Source of the DNA: Sulfurisoma sediminicola | Lineage (GTDB): Bacteria > Pseudomonadota > Gammaproteobacteria > Burkholderiales > Rhodocyclaceae | Direction: 5' to 3' | Assembly (NCBI RefSeq): GCF_003865015.1 | Contig: NZ_BHVV01000001.1 | Coordinates: 248,001 to 312,000, forward strand | Length of the DNA: 64,000 bases | Shown: in pieces, positions 9,055 to 17,201 of the stretch | Numbering within the stretch: the first letter of the stretch is position 1 | Layout of the letters: each line of letters begins with the position of its first letter | The notes under the pieces: generated by a model | Told to the model about the DNA's origin: nothing | Seen by the model: only the letters and a program-made list of their open reading frames with translations | The model's database searches: none | Translations under genes and position numbers: made by a program

Positions 9055-9840
9055 ATGAAAACTCAATTGCCGCTTCAAGCGCTGATCTTCGACGTCGATG
9101 GCACGCTCGCCGACACCGAACGCGACGGTCACCGCATCGCCTTCAACGCCGCCTTCGAGGAAGCCGGCATGGCCTGGCACTGGGACGCGGCGCTCTACGG
9201 CGAGCTGCTCGCCGTCACCGGCGGCAAGGAGCGCATGCGCTTCTACGCCGAGAAACACGATCCCGCCTTCCTGCAACAGGCGGATGCCGACGACAGGATC
9301 AAGGCACTGCACGCGTCCAAGACCCGACACTACCTCGCGCTGGTCGGCCGCGGCGGCATCCCCTTGCAGCCGGGCGTGGCCCGCTTGATGCGCGAGGCGC
9401 GCGCGGCCGGCCTGCGCCTCGCGATCGCGACGACGACCACGCCGGAGAACGTCACCAGCCTGCTCAAAGCCAGCCTCGCGCCCGATGCCGAGTCGTGGTT
9501 CGAGGTGATCGGTGCCGGCGACGTGGTGCCGAAGAAGAAGCCCGCGCCCGACATCTACACCTGGGTGCTGGAAAAGATGAATTTGCCGGCCGGGGCCTGC
9601 CTTGCCTTCGAGGATTCGGCCAACGGCCTCAGGGCCAGCCTCGCCGCGGACCTGCCGACGCTGGTGACCGAGAGCGAATACACCCTGGACCACGATTTCA
9701 CCGGCGCCTTCGCCGTGCTGTCGGATCTCGGCGAGCCGGATCGCCCCTGCGCGGTGCGCCGCGGCGACATGCATGGCAGGCACTTCGTCGATATCGAACT
9801 GCTGCAGATCTGGCACCGGGAACTTATCAGCAATACTTGA
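9055..9840 (+). CDS. cbbY: CbbY-type HAD phosphatase
   Basis: The 261-residue haloacid-dehalogenase-family phosphatase has motif I FDVDGTLADTE near residue 12. It also has the Thr-rich motif II (ATTTTPENV), the conserved Lys in VPKKKPAPDIY and motif IV AFEDSANGL. CbbY removes xylulose-1,5-bisphosphate, an inhibitory misfire product of Rubisco, which makes it a metabolite-repair partner of the activases. The ATG follows the divergent cbbR2 promoter region by 25 bp, with only a weak ribosome site (GCGCGGCC). It precedes cbbM by 134 bp and is probably cotranscribed with it or serves as its leader gene. Confidence 0.93.
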   Translation: MKTQLPLQALIFDVDGTLADTERDGHRIAFNAAFEEAGMAWHWDAALYGELLAVTGGKERMRFYAEKHDPAFLQQADADDRIKALHASKTRHYLALVGRGGIPLQPGVARLMREARAAGLRLAIATTTTPENVTSLLKASLAPDAESWFEVIGAGDVVPKKKPAPDIYTWVLEKMNLPAGACLAFEDSANGLRASLAADLPTLVTESEYTLDHDFTGAFAVLSDLGEPDRPCAVRRGDMHGRHFVDIELLQIWHRELISNT

Positions 9841-9876
9841 TGATCATGATAAAAAATAGTGACTAGTCTTTATAGA
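9837..9876. promoter_or_regulatory. Degenerate CbbR2-like site before cbbM
   Basis: The sequence TTGAT-N5-TGATAAAAA is followed after about 12 bp by CTTTATAG. This repeats the layout of the sites at 8991 and 17486 with mismatches and a spacer shortened by about 1 bp. The inverted repeat GTCT-N4-AGAC (9866-9877) lies in the same place. It overlaps the 3' end of cbbY. It could be a weak internal promoter operator for cbbM. Confidence 0.35.
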
Positions 9877-9974
9877 CCATGCTCACTAAGATGCCTCCCC
9901 ACGCAATACCGAATACCGCAACAAACACAACCCGGCATTACGCCATTAGCCGTCAATAATCGAGGAGAAAACGC

Positions 9975-11354
9975 ATGGATCAATCCGCACGTTACGCCGA
10001 CCTGAGCCTCAAGGAAGAAGACCTGATCAAGGGCGAGAAGCACATTCTCGTCGCCTACAAGATGAAGCCCAAGGCCGGCTACGGCTACCTCGAGGCCGCC
10101 GCCCACTTCGCCGCCGAGTCCTCGACCGGCACCAACGTCGAAGTGTCGACCACCGACGAATTCACCAAGGGCGTGGATGCGCTGGTGTATTACATCGACG
10201 AAGCCACCGAGGATATGCGCATCGCCTATCCGATCGAACTCTTCGACCGCAACGTCATCGACGGCCGCTTCATGCTGGTCTCCTTCCTGACGCTGGCCAT
10301 CGGCAACAACCAGGGCATGGGCGACATCGAGCACGCCAAGATGATCGACTTCTACATGCCGCAGCGCTGCATCCAGATGTTCGACGGCCCGGCCACCGAC
10401 ATCTCCAACCTGTGGCGCATCCTCGGCCGCCCGGTCAAGGACGGCGGCTACATCGCCGGCACCATCATCAAGCCCAAGCTCGGCCTGCGTCCCGAGCCCT
10501 TCGCCAAGGCGGCCTACCAGTTCTGGCTCGGCGGCGACTTCATCAAGAACGACGAACCCCAGGGCAACCAGGTCTTCTGCCCGCTGAAGAAAGTGCTGCC
10601 GCTGGTCTATGACTCGCTCAAGCGCGCCCAGGACGAAACCGGCCAGGCCAAGCTGTTCTCCATGAACATCACCGCCGACGACCACTACGAGATGATCGCC
10701 CGCGCCGACTACGCGCTGGAAGTGTTCGGCCCCGACGCCGACAAGCTGGCCTTCCTGGTCGACGGCTACGTCGGCGGTCCCGGCATGGTCACCACCGCCC
10801 GTCGCCAGTATCCCGGTCAGTACCTGCACTACCACCGCGCCGGCCACGGCGCCGTGACCTCGCCGTCCGCCAAGCGCGGCTACACCGCCTTCGTCCTGGC
10901 CAAGATGTCCCGCCTGCAGGGTGCCTCCGGCATCCACGTCGGCACCATGGGCTATGGCAAGATGGAAGGCGAGGCCGACGACAAGATCATCGCCTACATG
11001 ATCGAGCGCGACGAGTGCCAGGGCCCGGTCTACTACCAGAAATGGTATGGCATGAAGCCGACCACCCCGATCATCTCCGGCGGCATGAACGCGCTGCGCC
11101 TGCCCGGCTTCTTCGAGAACCTCGGCCACGGCAACGTGATCAACACCTCCGGCGGCGGTTCCTACGGCCACATCGACAGCCCGGCGGCCGGCGCGATCTC
11201 CCTGCGCCAGTCCTACGAGTGCTGGAAGCAGGGCGCCGACCCGATCGAGTTCGCCAAGAGCCACAAGGAATTCGCCCGCGCCTTCGAGTCGTTCCCGAAG
11301 GATGCCGACAAGCTCTACCCGGGCTGGCGCGAGAAACTCGGCGTCCACAAGTAA
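9975..11354 (+). CDS. cbbM: Form II ribulose-1,5-bisphosphate carboxylase
   Basis: The 459-residue form II Rubisco has TIIKPKLGL with Lys166 and GGDFIKNDE with the carbamylated Lys191, the same numbering as the Rhodospirillum rubrum enzyme. [10 protein letters not shown] and the loop 6 [11 protein letters not shown] motif are present. It assembles as large-subunit dimers or multimers without small subunits. Form II enzymes generally suit high CO2 and low O2. GAGGAGAAAACGC precedes the ATG. A strong terminator follows before its own cbbQ-cbbO pair. Having this beside a complete form I operon implies switching by CO2 or O2 supply. Confidence 0.99.
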   Translation: MDQSARYADLSLKEEDLIKGEKHILVAYKMKPKAGYGYLEAAAHFAAESSTGTNVEVSTTDEFTKGVDALVYYIDEATEDMRIAYPIELFDRNVIDGRFMLVSFLTLAIGNNQGMGDIEHAKMIDFYMPQRCIQMFDGPATDISNLWRILGRPVKDGGYIAGTIIKPKLGLRPEPFAKAAYQFWLGGDFIKNDEPQGNQVFCPLKKVLPLVYDSLKRAQDETGQAKLFSMNITADDHYEMIARADYALEVFGPDADKLAFLVDGYVGGPGMVTTARRQYPGQYLHYHRAGHGAVTSPSAKRGYTAFVLAKMSRLQGASGIHVGTMGYGKMEGEADDKIIAYMIERDECQGPVYYQKWYGMKPTTPIISGGMNALRLPGFFENLGHGNVINTSGGGSYGHIDSPAAGAISLRQSYECWKQGADPIEFAKSHKEFARAFESFPKDADKLYPGWREKLGVHK

Positions 11355-11374
11355 TCCGGACTCTGATAGAAAAG

Positions 11375-11398
11375 ACCCCGCTGCGGCGGGGTTTTTTC
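11375..11398 (+). terminator. Intrinsic terminator after cbbM
   Basis: ACCCCGC (11375-11381), loop TGCG and GCGGGGT (11386-11392) are followed by a run of T (11392-11397). It separates cbbM from cbbQ2, mirroring the hairpin between cbbS and cbbQ1. Confidence 0.9.
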
Positions 11399-11432
11399 TT
11401 CGCCAACCCTGAATTTTCGATCGGAAATCGCC

Positions 11433-12239
11433 ATGACGACGGACAAAGAGCAGTACAAGGTCCACAAGGAACCCTTCTATCAGGCCCAGGGCAAGGAAGT
11501 CGTGCTTTACGAGGCCGCCTACGCCGCACGCCTGCCGGTGATGGTGAAAGGCCCGACCGGCTGCGGCAAGTCGCGCTTCGTCGAATACATGGCGTGGAAG
11601 CTGGGCAAGCCGCTCATCACCGTGGCCTGCAACGAGGACATGACCGCCAGCGACCTCGTCGGCCGCTACCTGCTCGAAGCCAACGGCACGCGCTGGCTCG
11701 ACGGCCCGCTGACCACCGCCGCGCGCATCGGCGCCATCTGCTATCTCGACGAGATCGTCGAGGCGCGCCAGGACACCACGGTGGTGATTCACCCGCTGAC
11801 CGACCACCGCCGCACCCTGCCGCTGGACAAGAAGGGCGAGCTGATCGAGGCGCACCCGGACTTCCAGCTGGTGATCTCCTACAACCCGGGCTACCAGAGC
11901 CTGATGAAGGACCTGAAGCAATCCACGAAACAGCGCTTCACCGCCTTCGATTTCGACTATCCCGAAGCGACGCTGGAAACGCAGATCATCGCCAGGGAAA
12001 CCGGGCTGGACGAGGCGACCTCGGCCAAGCTGGTGAAGATCGGCCAGACCGCGCGCAACCTCAAGGGCCACGGCCTCGACGAGGGCATCTCGACGCGCCT
12101 GATCGTCTATGCCGCGACGCTGATCAAGAACGGCGTCGATCCGAAGGACGCCTGCCGCATGGCCATGGCGCGACCGATCACCGACGACAGCGACATCCGC
12201 GCGACGCTCGACCACGCCATCGACGCGACCTTCGCCTAA
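11433..12239 (+). CDS. cbbQ: Rubisco activase ATPase subunit CbbQ (form II partner)
   Basis: The 268-residue MoxR-group AAA+ ATPase has Walker A GPTGCGKS at residues 40-47 and Walker B ICYLDE near 102-107. It shares long identical stretches with CbbQ1 (such as [18 protein letters not shown]). The pair therefore arose by duplication, or both belong to one close clade. It follows the cbbM terminator and is 49 bp before cbbO2. The whole spacer is occupied by a dispersed repeat. By analogy with characterised Q2O2 systems it should activate the form II enzyme. Confidence 0.97.
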   Translation: MTTDKEQYKVHKEPFYQAQGKEVVLYEAAYAARLPVMVKGPTGCGKSRFVEYMAWKLGKPLITVACNEDMTASDLVGRYLLEANGTRWLDGPLTTAARIGAICYLDEIVEARQDTTVVIHPLTDHRRTLPLDKKGELIEAHPDFQLVISYNPGYQSLMKDLKQSTKQRFTAFDFDYPEATLETQIIARETGLDEATSAKLVKIGQTARNLKGHGLDEGISTRLIVYAATLIKNGVDPKDACRMAMARPITDDSDIRATLDHAIDATFA

Positions 12240-12288
12240 GAAAAGTTATGCGAAGCGGTATCCACAGGACGGCTCTGGCGACACGGCG
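12240..12288 (+). repeat. Dispersed repeat, long form (49 bp), copy between cbbQ2 and cbbO2
   Basis: The copy starts GAAAAGTTATGCG, continues AGCGGTATCC and ends GCGACACGGCG. It matches 41877-41925 over about 41 of 47 positions. Its last base touches the cbbO2 ATG, so it supplies the whole intercistronic spacer and translation-initiation context. The right 22 bp match the short-form copies elsewhere in the window. Confidence 0.75.
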
Positions 12289-14580
12289 ATGACCACCGGA
12301 ATCCGCCCCGTGACGGACGCCCGCAAGCGTCCCATGATGCACCCGCAGGTGCAGACCTACTGGCACGAAGTCGATTGCGGCTTCCCGCCGGTGGCCGACG
12401 TCTTCGAGGAATGCGTCTACGAGGCGCTGGCCGTCTTCTCGCGCGAGCAGATGAAGGCCTACCTCGAGGCGGCGCGCGTGCTGGGCAAGCTCGGCCGCGG
12501 ACCCGAGCCGATGCTGGCCTTCCTCGAGGAATGGCCGAGCGTCGTCACCGCCGTCGGCGCCGACGTGCTGACGCCGGTGATGGACTTCGTGCGGGCGATG
12601 CAGAAGTCGCCCAACGGCAAGGCCATCGCCCCCTTCCTGCAGACGCTGGCCGCCGTGGCCCGCCGCCTGCAGTCGGCCGAGCAGTTGCAGTTCTACATCG
12701 ACATCGCGCGCGACCTGATGGTGCGCACCACCGGCTCCATCCACGGCCACCACACCACCTTCCCGAGCCCGGGGCTGCCGGAGTTCTTCGCCCAGGCCCC
12801 GTTCCTCGCCAAGCTGCTGTCCATGGCGGGCGTGAAAAACTGGGTCGAATACGGCATCCGCAACTACGGCAACCACCCGGAACGGCAGGTCGAGTATTTC
12901 CAGCTCAAGTCGGCCGACAGCCGCGCCGTGCTGCAGCGCGAACGCCACGGCACGCTGTTCGCCGACGTCGAGCGCCAGCTCGACCTCTACCTGCGCGCGC
13001 TGTGGTGCGACAGCGACACGCTGGTGCCCTACTCGACGGCCTTCGACGAGATCCGCAAGCCGATTCCCTATTACGACAAGCTCGGCCTGCGCGTGCCCGA
13101 CGTCTTCGACGATGCGCAGGGCGTGGCGGGGCTGGACCGCTACCGCGCCGTCCTCGCCCATATGATCGGCCACCGCCGCTGGAGCAAGCCGCAGATCGCC
13201 GACAACTGGAGCCCCTTCCAGCGCATGGCGGTGGAGTTCTTCGAGGACTGCCGCATCGAGAACCTGCTGATGCGCGAATACCCGGGCCTGCGCCGCATTT
13301 TCCTCGCGCTGCACCCCAAGCCGGTCGAGGATGCCTGCGATCCCGAGACCACCTCCTGCCTGCGCCACCGCCTCGCCATGCTGTCGCGCGCGCTGATCGA
13401 TCCCGACCACGGCTATGCCGACACGGATCTGCTGACGTTCGCCGGCCGCTTCCATGAATTGATTGCCGCTGGCGAATCCAGCACGGACGAGATTGCCACC
13501 CTCGCGCTCTCCTACGTCGCCAAGACCCGCCGCCAGAGCGACCAGCTGGCCAAGGTGCATTTCGACGACACGGTGGTCGACTACCGCGACGACAATCGCC
13601 AGCTGTGGCGCTTCATCGAGGAGGGCGACGAGGAGGAGGCCTTCGACGAGGAGCGCAGGCTCGAGCAGAACAAGGAGCCGCAGGGCCTGCCGCCGCGCCA
13701 CTACCACGAGTGGGACTACCAGAGCCAGACCTACCGGCCGGACTGGGTCAGCCTCTACGAGGCGCTGCACCCGAGCGGCAACCCCGCGGTCATCGACCGG
13801 CTGCTGGCCAAGCACGCCGCGCTGGCCAAGCGCCTCAAGCGACTGCTCGACCTGCTGAAGCCACAGGACAAGGTGCGCATCCGCTACCAGGAAGACGGCA
13901 CCGAGCTCGACCTCGATGTGGCCATCCGCTCGCTGATCGACTTCAAGGGCGGCGCCACGCCCGATCCGCGCATCAACATGAGCCACCGCACCGACGGCCG
14001 CGACATCACGGTGATGCTGCTGCTCGACCTGTCGGAATCCCTCAACGAGAAGATTGCCGACGGCAGCCAGACGATCCTCGAGCTCAGCCAGGAGGCCGTC
14101 TCGCTGCTGGCCTGGTCGATCGAGGCGCTGGGCGACCCCTTCGCTATCGCCGGCTTCCATTCCGATACCCGCCACGAGGTGCGCTACCACCACATCAAGG
14201 GCTTTTCCGAAGGCTGGGACGACGCCGTGAAGGGGCGGCTGGCGGCGATGGAGGCCGGCTGGTCAACCCGCATGGGCGCGGCCCTGCGCCACGCCGGCCA
14301 CTACCTGTCGGCCCGCAAGGCCGACAAGAAGATCCTGCTGCTGCTGACCGACGGCGAACCGGCCGACATCGACGTCGCCGACCCGCAGCACCTGCGCGCC
14401 GATGCCAAGAAGGCGGTCGAGGAACTGGCGACCAAGGGCGTCACCACCTTCTGCCTCAGCCTCGACCCCAAGGCCGACGAATACGTGCGGGACATTTTCG
14501 GCAACCGCTACGAAGTGCTCGACCGCATCGAGCGGCTGCCCGAGAAGCTGCCGATGCTGTACATGGCGCTGACGAAATAA
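12289..14580 (+). CDS. cbbO: Rubisco activase adaptor CbbO with von Willebrand A domain (form II partner)
   Basis: The 763-residue CbbO paralogue has MIDAS motif DLSES starting near residue 580 and TDGEPADIDVADP further on. Its N-terminal helical part (YWHEVDCGFPPVADVFEEC) differs strongly from CbbO1, in line with a different Rubisco target. The ATG at 12289 follows directly on a dispersed repeat and has no good ribosome site. A later start at Met16 or Met17 (around 12334) cannot be excluded. It is the last CBB gene before the cassette array. Confidence 0.94.
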   Translation: MTTGIRPVTDARKRPMMHPQVQTYWHEVDCGFPPVADVFEECVYEALAVFSREQMKAYLEAARVLGKLGRGPEPMLAFLEEWPSVVTAVGADVLTPVMDFVRAMQKSPNGKAIAPFLQTLAAVARRLQSAEQLQFYIDIARDLMVRTTGSIHGHHTTFPSPGLPEFFAQAPFLAKLLSMAGVKNWVEYGIRNYGNHPERQVEYFQLKSADSRAVLQRERHGTLFADVERQLDLYLRALWCDSDTLVPYSTAFDEIRKPIPYYDKLGLRVPDVFDDAQGVAGLDRYRAVLAHMIGHRRWSKPQIADNWSPFQRMAVEFFEDCRIENLLMREYPGLRRIFLALHPKPVEDACDPETTSCLRHRLAMLSRALIDPDHGYADTDLLTFAGRFHELIAAGESSTDEIATLALSYVAKTRRQSDQLAKVHFDDTVVDYRDDNRQLWRFIEEGDEEEAFDEERRLEQNKEPQGLPPRHYHEWDYQSQTYRPDWVSLYEALHPSGNPAVIDRLLAKHAALAKRLKRLLDLLKPQDKVRIRYQEDGTELDLDVAIRSLIDFKGGATPDPRINMSHRTDGRDITVMLLLDLSESLNEKIADGSQTILELSQEAVSLLAWSIEALGDPFAIAGFHSDTRHEVRYHHIKGFSEGWDDAVKGRLAAMEAGWSTRMGAALRHAGHYLSARKADKKILLLLTDGEPADIDVADPQHLRADAKKAVEELATKGVTTFCLSLDPKADEYVRDIFGNRYEVLDRIERLPEKLPMLYMALTK

Positions 14581-14610
14581 TCGGCGGGGTGCCGGCGGGC
14601 GCTTGCACGC

Positions 14611-14752
14611 CGCCCCTTCCCCGCCGCCCCAGCCCTGCGGGCTTCCCTCGCTCCGGGCCAGCAGTCCGGCCGGCCGCTAAACTTGCTTCGCTCAGACAAC
14701 GCGTCCGGACCCCTCCGGCCCGCCACCCCTCCACTCGGCGCGGCAGAGGGGA
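14611..14752 (+). repeat. Left inverted copy of a repeat of about 140 bp flanking the cassette array
   Basis: The segment contains GCCCTGCGGGCTTCCCTCGC, CAGTCCGGCCGGCCGCTAAA and CTCAGACAACGCG. The reverse complement of 17202-17340 matches it closely along its whole length. It fills most of the 367-bp gap after cbbO2. The rest of that gap (14753-14947) shows only the small GACGCAA palindrome cluster. Confidence 0.8.
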
Positions 14753-14889
14753 AGGCGAAGCGCACAAGCACCCGCCACCGTCCGCCCATGCCCGCTCTTG
14801 TGAAAATGCCGGATACATCTTCTAATGCATCGAACATACTCGAGGGCCGTGTCCGCATGCTGCAATACCCGAGAAAATCGTTCCGTATT

Positions 14890-14916
14890 GACGCAATGTT
14901 TTGCGTCATGACGCAA
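14890..14916. promoter_or_regulatory. GACGCAA inverted and direct repeats upstream of the first cassette
   Basis: GACGCAA (14890-14896) and TTGCGTC (14901-14907) form a perfect 7-bp inverted repeat, and GACGCAA recurs at 14910-14916. It lies 32 bp before the first cassette junction, where an integron would carry its attI site or cassette promoter. TTGACG (14889-14894) could be a -35 element. The assignment is speculative. Confidence 0.35.
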
Positions 14917-14957
14917 TTTCTTCCGTCATTTAGGCGGTCCGCTTCTAGTTAGGCACT

Positions 14958-15584
14958 ATGTCCGTTGCCCCGCATTCCGACGTCGATCTTGTCTTCCTTG
15001 ACCTCCAGGACGCAGTGAAATCTCTGTCTGAGTCTCGTGCATCGCCAAAGGAGATTCGCCGAGCGCTTTCGCGTTACATCGAACTGAGTCAGCGGCTCAC
15101 TGCCACGATGAGAAAGGACTACAGTAAGCGATGCAAGGGCAAATGGGAGGCCTCCTCGTTCGTTGGCTGGAACCCTAGAACGGAGCTACTCAAGTACTTG
15201 CGGAATCAAGATCAGCATGGTGAGCAGGTCTTCATCACAGTTCACGATCGACACTTCTACGACGTTCCGGATGACGTTGAAATTGGCGGGATTCCGGGCA
15301 GGCAATTCGTGGTGGATGGCCACTGGCAGATGACTGACCAAACTCTTGACCGGCAACCGGAGGGTCTAGAGGTCGGACTTGGAGGCCCGGGCGTACCGTA
15401 TGAATCAACAGAGATACTCAAGCCCACTCGTACCGAGAGTTCCTATGTTCTGTTCCCGCGGAAACCCGAGGATCAAAGCAGATTTCAAGCCGCAGCTGTT
15501 AGCGATGTTCATGAGTTCGCACGCGACACGCTTGCGACCCTGACAGAGTACTTTGAATTTTACAAGGCAAAGGTTGGAGCCTAA
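14958..15584 (+). CDS. Cassette 1 hypothetical protein
   Basis: The 208-residue soluble protein is of a family I do not recognise. It has a helical N terminus (LDLQDAVKSLSESRASPKEI) and a central segment with HDRHFYDVPDDVEIGG. It has no signal peptide or membrane segment. The ATG lies only 9 bp into the cassette and its stop codon TAA falls inside the attC left core GCCTAAC, both typical of integron cassettes. Codon use has many A/T-ending codons, unlike the CBB genes around it, which indicates horizontal acquisition. Confidence 0.8.
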   Translation: MSVAPHSDVDLVFLDLQDAVKSLSESRASPKEIRRALSRYIELSQRLTATMRKDYSKRCKGKWEASSFVGWNPRTELLKYLRNQDQHGEQVFITVHDRHFYDVPDDVEIGGIPGRQFVVDGHWQMTDQTLDRQPEGLEVGLGGPGVPYESTEILKPTRTESSYVLFPRKPEDQSRFQAAAVSDVHEFARDTLATLTEYFEFYKAKVGA

Positions 15585-15669
15585 CAGTTAGTTCGCTCAA
15601 CCTCGCTCCCTTCGGTCGCTGGACGCTGCGCGGTAAAGCTGCGCAGCGCCGGGTAGTTCTACGTTGGGG
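15579..15669 (+). repeat. attC site of cassette 1
   Basis: The left core is GCCTAAC (15579-15585) and the right core GTTGGGG (15663-15669), with the crossover expected after G15663. The central stem is CGCTGCGC paired with GCGCAGCG around GGTAAAGCT. The left core is complementary to GTTAGGC at 14948-14954, the start of cassette 1. Confidence 0.85.
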
Positions 15670-15736
15670 GTTTCCATTTCCACACCAGCGGCCGTCTTGG
15701 TTTTTCTCATTGCTCAACTCCTACCGGTAGATAATC

Positions 15737-15949
15737 ATGGCCAATGAATTTGGTTCCACTGAAGGCGCCCATTTCATCACTTCCTTTCGAGCTTTCGCTC
15801 ACGACAACGGAATGCCAGGGGTTCGTCTGAAAAAAGATGACGGCTCTTTTGTTGATGTTGTGTTTTCGGTTCCCGGTATTCAGGAGCTACAAACACAACT
15901 CGTCCTGGCGCTACATCTGGTCGAGAAGACTTCCGGCGCACAGCATTAG
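15737..15949 (+). CDS. Cassette 2 small hypothetical protein
   Basis: The 70-residue protein (MANEFGSTEGAHFITSF...) has no recognised domain, signal peptide or membrane helix. It lies 73 bp into cassette 2 and ends 14 bp before the attC2 left core. Its lower GC matches the other cassettes. It is the only open frame that fills the cassette on the + strand. Function is unknown. Confidence 0.65.
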   Translation: MANEFGSTEGAHFITSFRAFAHDNGMPGVRLKKDDGSFVDVVFSVPGIQELQTQLVLALHLVEKTSGAQH

Positions 15950-15963
15950 TCATGGCTCCACAC

Positions 15964-16052
15964 CCCCAACCCGGCGCTCGACCCCGTTCGCTTCGCTCTC
16001 TGGACTCACGGGCGATGAACCCGCCCGTGAGCCGGCTGGCTCTACGTTAGGT
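15964..16052 (+). repeat. attC site of cassette 2
   Basis: The left core is CCCCAAC (15964-15970) and the right core GTTAGGT (16046-16052). A perfect 9-bp stem CTCACGGGC/GCCCGTGAG sits in the middle. The extended left core ACCCCCAAC is the exact reverse complement of GTTGGGGGT at 15663-15671, the beginning of cassette 2. Confidence 0.9.
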
Positions 16053-16060
16053 TGCACAAA

Positions 16061-17050
16061 ATGCCCTCGTCCCACCAGCTGTTTTGCTACGCGATTGCAG
16101 GTGCGATGCTGCTTGGAGCATGCCATCAAAGTGCAGCCGACCCACCGGCATCGACAAAAGCAAATATTTCAGACCACCGCGAGTCAGATGTAATAGCGCA
16201 GTCGCAGCCCTTGGTCTCGGGGGCTGCATCGCTGAGTTGCGACTACGACTATCAGGGTCGGACTGATCGCATTCTGAACTCGATCAACAGTGACGAGATT
16301 CGAAAACTCGTTCGTGATTGCGTCAACGCGGGTAGGAACATGGTGCATCTCTACTATAAGGGCGCGATTGGAAGTGACCTTAAGCCACTTTTGCTTGCAC
16401 TTCACCAAGTGTTGTCCGACGAAGGAATACGCACTCGGATCTTCGAGATTGACTCATCGGGAGGCGACGTAGATGCAACCATGGCTACTGGCGAAGAACT
16501 CTCCAACGGCAACTGGGCCGTGTGGGTCAATCGCGAAGCGCGCTGCTACAGCGCCTGCGTCTTGCTCCTCGCAGCAGGCACTCATCGCTCCATTAGCGGG
16601 CAAGTTGGAATCCACCGGATGTTGAATCCAAAGTCCCGGGCGAGAACACCGGCAGAGTTACAAGTCGAACTTGAGTCGCGCCTCAACGCCGTGAAGAACT
16701 ATCTGACTAGGTACGGCGCGAATCCAGCGCTCGCTGACCTGATGATGACGATACCCTCGAGAGAAATTCGCGTGCTGAGCCAAGCCGAACTCGATCATTT
16801 CGGCCTTAATGGCAAGAACTCAGTGAAGGCCGACCTCGCTCGTCTGGATGTGGCCAGACGTTGCGGCGATGACTTCGTACAAAGGTGGGACGAGTACGGC
16901 CAGGCTATCAAGAGTTGCTCGATGTCCGGAAAGCAGGGCCTAGAAGACAAACGAAACTTCGTTGCGTGTATGAACCGAATCCATGATCGATTGGGCTTTC
17001 CTGACTCGAAGTGTCCCAACGACGGGCCTCTCCGTTTGCCAGCACCGTAG
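16061..17050 (+). CDS. Cassette 3 lipoprotein with ClpP/crotonase-like periplasmic protease fold
   Basis: The 329-residue product begins with a lipoprotein signal peptide ending in the lipobox LLGAC (Cys near residue 20). A ClpP/SppA-like domain follows at about residues 80-240: EIDSSGGDVDATMATGEEL, then CYSACVLLLAAGTHR with the candidate serine nucleophile, then GQVGIHRML. This resembles predicted periplasmic proteins of the COG3904 type. It may be an outer-envelope protease or a catalytically altered relative. The ATG at 16061 lies 14 bp into the cassette; TTG at 16052 is an alternative start. It is the largest cassette gene. Confidence 0.8.
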   Translation: MPSSHQLFCYAIAGAMLLGACHQSAADPPASTKANISDHRESDVIAQSQPLVSGAASLSCDYDYQGRTDRILNSINSDEIRKLVRDCVNAGRNMVHLYYKGAIGSDLKPLLLALHQVLSDEGIRTRIFEIDSSGGDVDATMATGEELSNGNWAVWVNREARCYSACVLLLAAGTHRSISGQVGIHRMLNPKSRARTPAELQVELESRLNAVKNYLTRYGANPALADLMMTIPSREIRVLSQAELDHFGLNGKNSVKADLARLDVARRCGDDFVQRWDEYGQAIKSCSMSGKQGLEDKRNFVACMNRIHDRLGFPDSKCPNDGPLRLPAP

Positions 17051-17077
17051 AGCGGCTTTTTGTGGAAGGGCAGTGCA

Positions 17078-17148
17078 ACCTAACCCCCCAGGTTCGAGCC
17101 GACAGTTCCCGGCGTATCGTGGTCTGCGGCTCAACTCAAACGTTGAAC
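17078..17148 (+). repeat. attC site of cassette 3
   Basis: The left core is ACCTAAC (17078-17084) and the right core GTTGAAC (17142-17148). The inner pair GAGCCG (17096-17101) and CGGCTC (17127-17132) forms the stem, followed by the common AACTCAAACG spacing. Twelve bases GTGCAACCTAAC (17073-17084) are the exact reverse complement of the start of cassette 3. This is the most canonical of the three sites. Confidence 0.92.
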
Positions 17149-17201
17149 GTCTACTTTCACACCCAAGCTAGTTCCGCTGTGGGTCGATGACCGATGCTTG
17201 G

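Larger units (their letters stand above)
14948..17148 (+). mobile_element. Integron-type cassette array of three cassettes without integrase
   Basis: Cassette 1 runs 14949-15663, cassette 2 runs 15664-16046 and cassette 3 runs 16047-17142. Each opens with TT after a GTTRRRY core, carries one ORF on the + strand and ends in an attC hairpin. The left core of every attC is complementary to the first bases of its own cassette, as expected from circular cassette intermediates: GTTAGGC/GCCTAAC, GTTGGGGGT/ACCCCCAAC, GTTAGGTTGCAC/GTGCAACCTAAC. Base composition is visibly less GC-rich than the CBB genes on both sides. No integrase gene is in the window, so this fits a cluster of attC sites lacking integrase. 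It sits between cbbO2 and fbp. Confidence 0.9.

Noticed and set aside
14948-17148. An integron integrase within the window
   Set aside because: No open frame with tyrosine-recombinase motifs is present on either strand near the array. If there is an integrase it lies outside the window.
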